A stretch of DNA of 64,000 nucleotides from Desulfatibacillum sp. (GTDB lineage Bacteria > Desulfobacterota > Desulfobacteria > Desulfobacterales > SpSt-501), in contig DYEU01000012.1 in the NCBI GenBank assembly GCA_020725555.1, positions 62,001 to 126,000 of the forward strand, written 5' to 3'. Made by a program: the position numbers and the translations under genes. The notes under the pieces are model-generated. The model worked only from the letters and a program-made list of their open reading frames with translations, had not been told where the DNA came from and did no database searches. This document shows positions 60,001 through 64,000 of this stretch, piece by piece. The first letter of the stretch is position 1, and each line of letters starts with the position of its first letter.

Positions 60001-61836
60001 GTGTTCGGCTTTCTCTCCCAGCTTGCGCCGTTTTCCCCCTGGGTCCTCCGCTACCCGCGGCGGCACCTGAGGGGCGATCTCGTCGCCGGGCTCACGGTCG
60101 CGGTCGTCGCCATCCCCCAGTCGATGGCCTACGCCCTGATCGCCGGGCTGCCCGTGCAGCACGGGCTCTACGCCTCGGTCGTGCCCACCGTCGCGGCCTG
60201 CCTCTGGGGGAGCTCGGCGCACCTCGTGACCGGGCCCACGACCGCGGTCTCGCTCGTCGTCTTCACCACCCTCTCGGGGGTCCTCGCCCCCGGGGACCCC
60301 GCCTGGGTTGAAGCCGCCCTCGTGCTGGCGCTGCTCGTCGGGGCGATCCAGGCGGCGATGGGTCTCTTGCGGCTGGGGGCGCTTCTCGATTTCGTCTCGC
60401 ACTCGGTGATCGTGGGCTTCAGCACCGGGGCGGCCGTCCTGATCGGCTTCAAGCAGCTTCCCAACTTCTTCGGCCTGGAGGCGGGCCGGGGCGGCCATTT
60501 CCTGAAGGCCCTCGCGGAGATGGCCTCCGCCCTGCCCCGGGCGCACCCCGAAACCCTGCTGCTCGGCCTGCTCACCGTGGCCGTGATCGCGGGCGTCAAA
60601 AAGCTCCGCCCCGCCTGGCCGGGCACCCTCTTCGCCCTCATCCTCTGCGGGGCGGCGGTCGCCCTCTTCGACCTCGACCGCCGGGGGGTCGCGGTCGTGG
60701 GGGCGATCCCCCGGAGTCTTCCCCCCTTCCGCGTGCCGGGGGTCTCCTGGGAGGAGATCCCGCGGCTTTTCCCCGGCGCGCTCGCCATCGCCGTCCTCGG
60801 CCTGGTCGAGGCGGTCTCGATCGCCAAGGCGATCGCCTCCGAGACGCGCCAGCGGCTGAACGTCGACCAGGAGTTCATCGGCCAGGGGATGGCGAACCTC
60901 GCGGCCGGCCTCTTCAGCGGCTACCCCGGCAGCGGCTCCTTCACCCGCTCGGCGGTCAATTTCCGCAGCGGGGCGAACACCCCCCTGAGCGGCATCGTCT
61001 CGGCGGCCGCGGTCGGCCTCACCGTGCTGGTCGCCGCACCGCTCGCCGCCCGCATCCCCATCGCCGCGCTTGCCGGCGCGCTGCTCGTCGTCTCCGTGGA
61101 GATGATCCACCTGCGGGAGATCCGCCGCATCGTGGCCGCGACGCGCAGCGACGCGGCGGTCCTGGTGGCGACCTTTCTCGCCGTGCTGCTGCTTTCGATC
61201 GAGTTCGCGGTCTTCGCCGGGGTTCTCCTCTCGATTGCGCTCTATCTCAAGACGACCTCGCGGCCGCGGATCTACTCCACGGTCCCGGACCTCGTGAGCG
61301 GCAAGATGGTGCGCTCGAGCCGCGGCCGGATCTGCTGCCAGATGGACATCGTGCGGATCGAGGGCTCGCTCTTCTTCGGCTCGGCCGCCTGGGTGCAGGA
61401 GGACCTGCAGCGGAGGCTCCGAAGCCACCGGTGGATGGCCTGCCTCCTGCTGCGCCTGCACCAGGTGAACAACCTCGACGCGAGCGGGGTGCACGTGATC
61501 GACGGGATTCACGAGGAGCTTCGCCGCCGCGGGGGCGGGATCTACTTTTCCGGGGTGAACAACCGCGTCTTCCAGGTCTTCAAGAACTCGGGGCTGCTCG
61601 GCCGCGTCGGCGACACGCACATCCGGCCGAGCACGGGCGCCGCGATCCGGCAGGCGATGCGCGAGAATTTCTGCCCCGTCGTCTGCGCGGCCTGCGAGGT
61701 TGCGGTCTTCCACGAGTGCCCGGAGCTCAAACGCGGCCGCTGGGAGGTCCTGGGCAAGGGGGCGCGGCCGCGCTGCGCCTTAGAGGCCGCGGCGGCCGCC
61801 GGGATGGCCCCGCCCGCAAAGGAGGAAAGGGCGTGA
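60001..61836 (+). CDS. SulP-family anion transporter with STAS domain and Cys-rich tail
   Basis: 611 residues starting at GTG (no clear ribosome-binding site, but the family start FGFLSQLAPFSPWVLRYPRR begins there). GLTVAVVAIPQSMAYALIAG is the conserved first helix region, GLFSGYPGSGSFTRSAVNF the SLC26 signature. About residues 440-560 are a STAS domain (LLLRLHQVNNLDASGVHVID). The end has CPVVCAACEVAVFHEC, four cysteines in 16 residues, then a basic tail. It imports sulfate, bicarbonate or other anions; substrate unassigned. Stop overlaps the next start. Confidence 0.92.
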   Translation: MFGFLSQLAPFSPWVLRYPRRHLRGDLVAGLTVAVVAIPQSMAYALIAGLPVQHGLYASVVPTVAACLWGSSAHLVTGPTTAVSLVVFTTLSGVLAPGDPAWVEAALVLALLVGAIQAAMGLLRLGALLDFVSHSVIVGFSTGAAVLIGFKQLPNFFGLEAGRGGHFLKALAEMASALPRAHPETLLLGLLTVAVIAGVKKLRPAWPGTLFALILCGAAVALFDLDRRGVAVVGAIPRSLPPFRVPGVSWEEIPRLFPGALAIAVLGLVEAVSIAKAIASETRQRLNVDQEFIGQGMANLAAGLFSGYPGSGSFTRSAVNFRSGANTPLSGIVSAAAVGLTVLVAAPLAARIPIAALAGALLVVSVEMIHLREIRRIVAATRSDAAVLVATFLAVLLLSIEFAVFAGVLLSIALYLKTTSRPRIYSTVPDLVSGKMVRSSRGRICCQMDIVRIEGSLFFGSAAWVQEDLQRRLRSHRWMACLLLRLHQVNNLDASGVHVIDGIHEELRRRGGGIYFSGVNNRVFQVFKNSGLLGRVGDTHIRPSTGAAIRQAMRENFCPVVCAACEVAVFHECPELKRGRWEVLGKGARPRCALEAAAAAGMAPPAKEERA

Positions 61837-62783
61837 ACCTGCTGACCCTGGTGAGCGCGAAACCCGAGTCGGCCCGCGCGCTCGAGCTCTCGGCCGGGAT
61901 CGCGGCGAGGATCCCCGGCGAGTGGACGGTGGCGGCCGTGCGGCGCGGCACCCCCGCGGCCGAGCCCCCGCCGCCGCTCGGCGAGGAGCTCGGCGCCGCA
62001 GCGCGGCCGGATCTCCCCCCGGGGGTCCGCATCCTGCTCGACGCGGCCGACCGGATGCGGGCGGCGGGGCTGCTCGCCCCGTGTTCGGGGATCCGGCTGC
62101 GCGAGGAGGCCCACGGGGTGAGCTTTCACCTCGAGCGGCCAGCCGGCGGGCACGTCACCTTCGTCGAGCGCTTCGGCGACCTGGTCGAGGAGCTCAACCG
62201 GGAGATCGACGAGCACGCCGTCGATCTCGTCGTCGCCGCGTTCCCCCGCCGCGGCCCGCTCAGCCGGTTTGCGCCCCTCAACCTGCCGCGGCGCTTCGCC
62301 CTCGATCTCCACGCCTCCTTTCTCGTCGCCCGCCGCGGCGGGCTCGACAGCCGGGTCGTCGTCTGCGCCGACGGCTCGCCCTCCTCGCACCGCATCTTCC
62401 CCTTTCTCGAGCGGATGCTCCCCGCGCTGGACGGGCCGATCGAGCTTCTCTGCGCCCATCGTCCCGACTCCCCGCCCGAGGAGCATCGCCGCGCCGCGCG
62501 CTGCCTGAACGCCGCGGCGGCCTGGCTCGCCCGGGCCGGGAGGACGGCCACGGTCTCCCGGCCCGTGGGGCCGCGGCGCTACCGCGTGATCCTCGAGGCC
62601 GCTGGCGCCGACGCCCTGCTCGTCCTGGGCGAGAGCGGAAAGCACGACGTCCACCGCCGCACGATCGGGACCCTCCCCCTGCGCATCCTGCCGCGCACCG
62701 ACGCAAGCGTCCTTCTCGTCAAGCAGCCGGCCGCCCCGGACCCCGACTGGTTCGAGGCGGAGTGCGGCCCCGCGGCGCCCTAA
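61833..62783 (+). CDS. Universal stress protein-like (two-domain) protein
   Basis: 316 residues from GTG overlapping the SulP stop (GTGA); AAAGGAGGAAAGG precedes it. The C-terminal half is a typical UspA fold (SRVVVCADGSPSSHRIFPFL, then ADALLVLGESGKHDVHRRTI and ILPRTDASVLLVKQP), the N-terminal half a degenerate one (VNLLTLVSAKPESARALELS). The ATP-binding G-x2-G-x9-G-S motif of the second half is incomplete. Probably acts with the transporter. Confidence 0.83.
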   Translation: MNLLTLVSAKPESARALELSAGIAARIPGEWTVAAVRRGTPAAEPPPPLGEELGAAARPDLPPGVRILLDAADRMRAAGLLAPCSGIRLREEAHGVSFHLERPAGGHVTFVERFGDLVEELNREIDEHAVDLVVAAFPRRGPLSRFAPLNLPRRFALDLHASFLVARRGGLDSRVVVCADGSPSSHRIFPFLERMLPALDGPIELLCAHRPDSPPEEHRRAARCLNAAAAWLARAGRTATVSRPVGPRRYRVILEAAGADALLVLGESGKHDVHRRTIGTLPLRILPRTDASVLLVKQPAAPDPDWFEAECGPAAP

Positions 62784-62785
62784 AA

Positions 62786-62814
62786 ACAAAAAGGGCGGGG
62801 GCTGCCCCCCGCCC
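62786..62814 (-). terminator. Rho-independent terminator of the PEP-CTERM gene
   Basis: On the minus strand GGGCGGGGG pairs with CCCCCGCCC, followed by TTTTTGTTTTTA. It starts 33 bases after the stop of the PEP-CTERM gene. It lies just past the USP stop, but the T-run is on the minus strand only, so it serves the minus-strand gene. Confidence 0.85.
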
Positions 62815-62846
62815 GATGCGGCGCCAAAGCCCGCTTCAAGTCCCGT

Positions 62847-63527
62847 TTAGCGGGTCCTGCGGCGCAGAGCGCCGGCCGTCGCCGTCAACCCCAGCCCGAG
62901 GAGCAGGATCGTTTCAGGCTCGGCAATGGGCTGCGGGCCGGGGGGGGCGATCCGGGCTGCGACCCAGGCGCTCCCCTCGCCCCCGGTCGCGAGAGGGATT
63001 CCCTGGATGTGCGCGGCCGAGATATAGCCGGTCTCCCCCGGCGGGGGGAAGAAGGAGGCGGCCGTGACCCCCGAGAGGATCACGCGGAGGGTCTCGCCCG
63101 CGGTCAAGCGGTTTCCGTTGTCGCTTGCCGCGGCCGAAAACTCAAATCCGATCTCGAAGCCGCTCAAGGGGCTCGACCCCAGGCCCAAGCCCCCCGCGGG
63201 GCTGAACGAATAGACAAAGCTCGCCGTGGGGACATACCCCGTCTCGAAGGAGGGGAGGACCACCACGCCCGAGCCCAGGTTGTAGAGATTCAAGAACCAG
63301 GAGCCGACGAACTGCGAGCCGCCGAGGTTTCGCACATCGAGTTCCAAAAGCACCCCTCCTGCGGTGCGGTCGCTCACGTCGGCGACGAGCCAGGGCGAGG
63401 CGCCGCGCGGGGTGTCCCCCGAGTAGATGAAGTCGAGGTTGATGGGGGTCGCCTCGAGCGGGGAGGTGAAGAAAACCGATAAGACCAGCAGGATCAAGGC
63501 GGAAGAAAAAATCTTTGCGTTTTTCAT
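62847..63527 (-). CDS. PEP-CTERM sorting-domain protein
   Basis: 226 residues with ATG at 63527 (GGAGG five bases upstream; a GTG at 63533 is less likely). Signal peptide MKNAKIFSSALILLVLSVFF, cleavage after LEA. The C-terminus has the full sorting signal: EPE, a hydrophobic helix (TILLLGLGLTATAGAL) and RRRTR. Such proteins are processed by exosortase EpsH/XrtA and go to the surface or biofilm matrix. The middle is beta-rich (SFVYSFSPAGGLGLG). No exosortase gene in the window. Confidence 0.93.
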   Translation of the reverse strand: MKNAKIFSSALILLVLSVFFTSPLEATPINLDFIYSGDTPRGASPWLVADVSDRTAGGVLLELDVRNLGGSQFVGSWFLNLYNLGSGVVVLPSFETGYVPTASFVYSFSPAGGLGLGSSPLSGFEIGFEFSAAASDNGNRLTAGETLRVILSGVTAASFFPPPGETGYISAAHIQGIPLATGGEGSAWVAARIAPPGPQPIAEPETILLLGLGLTATAGALRRRTR

Positions 63528-63626
63528 GCCCACCTCCCTCGATCTTCTTGCGGTCGATAACCCGCGACCCCCTGGAGAACGACCCGGGATGAAACCCTCG
63601 CCTCAGGCAAAGCAAAGTTTTCCGGC

Positions 63627-63656
63627 AAATTACCCCGCCCCTGCGGCCGCTGTCAA
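63627..63656 (-). promoter_or_regulatory. Candidate promoter of the PEP-CTERM gene
   Basis: Minus-strand TTGACA (63651-63656), 18-base spacer, TAATTT (63627-63632), in an AT-rich gap; about 100 bases before the ATG. The rest of the 238-base gap 63528-63765 shows nothing further. Confidence 0.5.
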
Positions 63657-63765
63657 GAAAAATAGCGATTTCGGGGAGATATGAAATCCTTTTCCTTAAA
63701 ATGGGAGCTTGCCTGCCCAGGAGCAGGGAAGGGATCCGGATGCTTCCGCGGGCGCCCGGATTGCT

Positions 63766-64000
63766 TCACGGCCAGGTGGGGTCGTCCGAAACTGTTGGGT
63801 CGTCGGGGCGGATGAAGCTCAGGCGGAAGTTCCGGATCGTCGCCGCCTGCAGGTCGCCCGGTCCGGTCTGGGTGGTGAAGCCGAAGAGGACGCGTTCGAA
63901 ATCCGTGTGGTCGGCCGGCAGGAGCCGGATGGTCTGCTCGAGCTGCGCCGGTCTCGTCAGCGGCGAATACTTCACGCGCGTGTCGGCGAAGAAGCTCGAG
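63766..64000 (-). CDS. 3' part of an unknown gene
   Basis: The frame is open to the right edge, so the gene begins outside the window. The visible 77 residues (TRPAQLEQTIRLLPADHTDF, then RVLFGFTTQTGPGDLQAATI) end in DDPTWP and contain no recognised motif; they look beta-rich, like the end of a secreted or cell-surface protein. Its stop lies 238 bases upstream of the PEP-CTERM start, too far to be sure of a link. Confidence 0.6.
   Translation of the reverse strand, partial: SSFFADTRVKYSPLTRPAQLEQTIRLLPADHTDFERVLFGFTTQTGPGDLQAATIRNFRLSFIRPDDPTVSDDPTWP

Noticed and set aside
63634-63660. Possible sigma-54 promoter of the PEP-CTERM gene
   Set aside because: The GG-N10-GC spacing needed for a -24/-12 element is not met (11 bases between the best GG and GC).

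Overview
This is a window of very high-GC chromosomal DNA (roughly 70% G+C by eye) from a Gram-negative, respiring, heterotrophic bacterium. Lipoprotein and signal-peptide genes, a PEP-CTERM protein, a cyanide-insensitive-type bd oxidase, several TRAP transporters, an octaheme cytochrome and a membrane-oxidoreductase/ETF locus suggest a Desulfobacterota-like or other proteobacterial lineage. No rRNA or other marker gene is present to fix the taxon. I see no tRNA, rRNA, insertion sequence, prophage or CRISPR. Genes are densely packed, with many 4-base stop/start overlaps and frequent GTG starts.

Layout. 1-2.9 kb: end of an iron-sulfur oxidoreductase with CCG motifs, then etfB, etfA and a RidA protein. 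2.9-7.2 kb: a DHH-type phosphoesterase, two small envelope proteins, an acyl-CoA dehydrogenase carrying a C-terminal rubredoxin-like domain, and an EamA transporter. 7.3-10.8 kb: three flavin-split-barrel (PPOX) proteins around a PEP-synthase-like phosphotransferase. 10.9-20 kb: DUF523/DUF1722 protein, an iron-containing dehydrogenase, an SDR-DUF2867 protein, a small coiled-coil gene with its own promoter and terminator, an HAO-like octaheme cytochrome, and two different photolyases. 20-23 kb: cioAB plus a DUF2474 microprotein. 23-27 kb: minus-strand cluster with NAD kinase, an epimerase and an SDR that lacks the catalytic tyrosine. 27-37 kb: a stand-alone receiver protein, a three-gene TRAP transporter, a divergent GntR regulator, and a TAXI-type TRAP operon ending in an AtuA-family/DUF4387 pair. 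36.8-47.4 kb: a minus-strand LIV-type ABC transporter (SBP-HMGF) followed by putA, with an ornithine cyclodeaminase family gene upstream. 47.5-52 kb: a prolyl-tRNA editing protein, an orphan CheX-CheX-FliN fusion, and small unknown proteins. 52-60 kb: priA, a DUF1573 protein, a HAD phosphatase, a duplicated four-cysteine protein, a PAS histidine kinase, a second YbaK-type protein and msrAB. 60-64 kb: SulP transporter and universal stress protein, a PEP-CTERM protein, and the end of an unknown gene.

How the parts may work together (inference). ETF, its membrane oxidoreductase and the acyl-CoA dehydrogenase form a route from fatty or amino acid oxidation to the quinone pool. The LIV transporter, cyclodeaminase and PutA form an amino-acid import and ornithine/proline-to-glutamate module. 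The GntR gene sits between two transporter operons and has palindromic candidate operators on both sides. The two photolyases, the YbgA-like protein and the SDR-DUF2867 protein resemble a light-damage repair island. The strongest novelty candidates are the CheX-CheX-FliN fusion, the rubredoxin-tailed acyl-CoA dehydrogenase, the TAXI-AtuA-DUF4387 operon, the 103-residue coiled-coil gene, and the four-cysteine protein built by an exact 77-base duplication.
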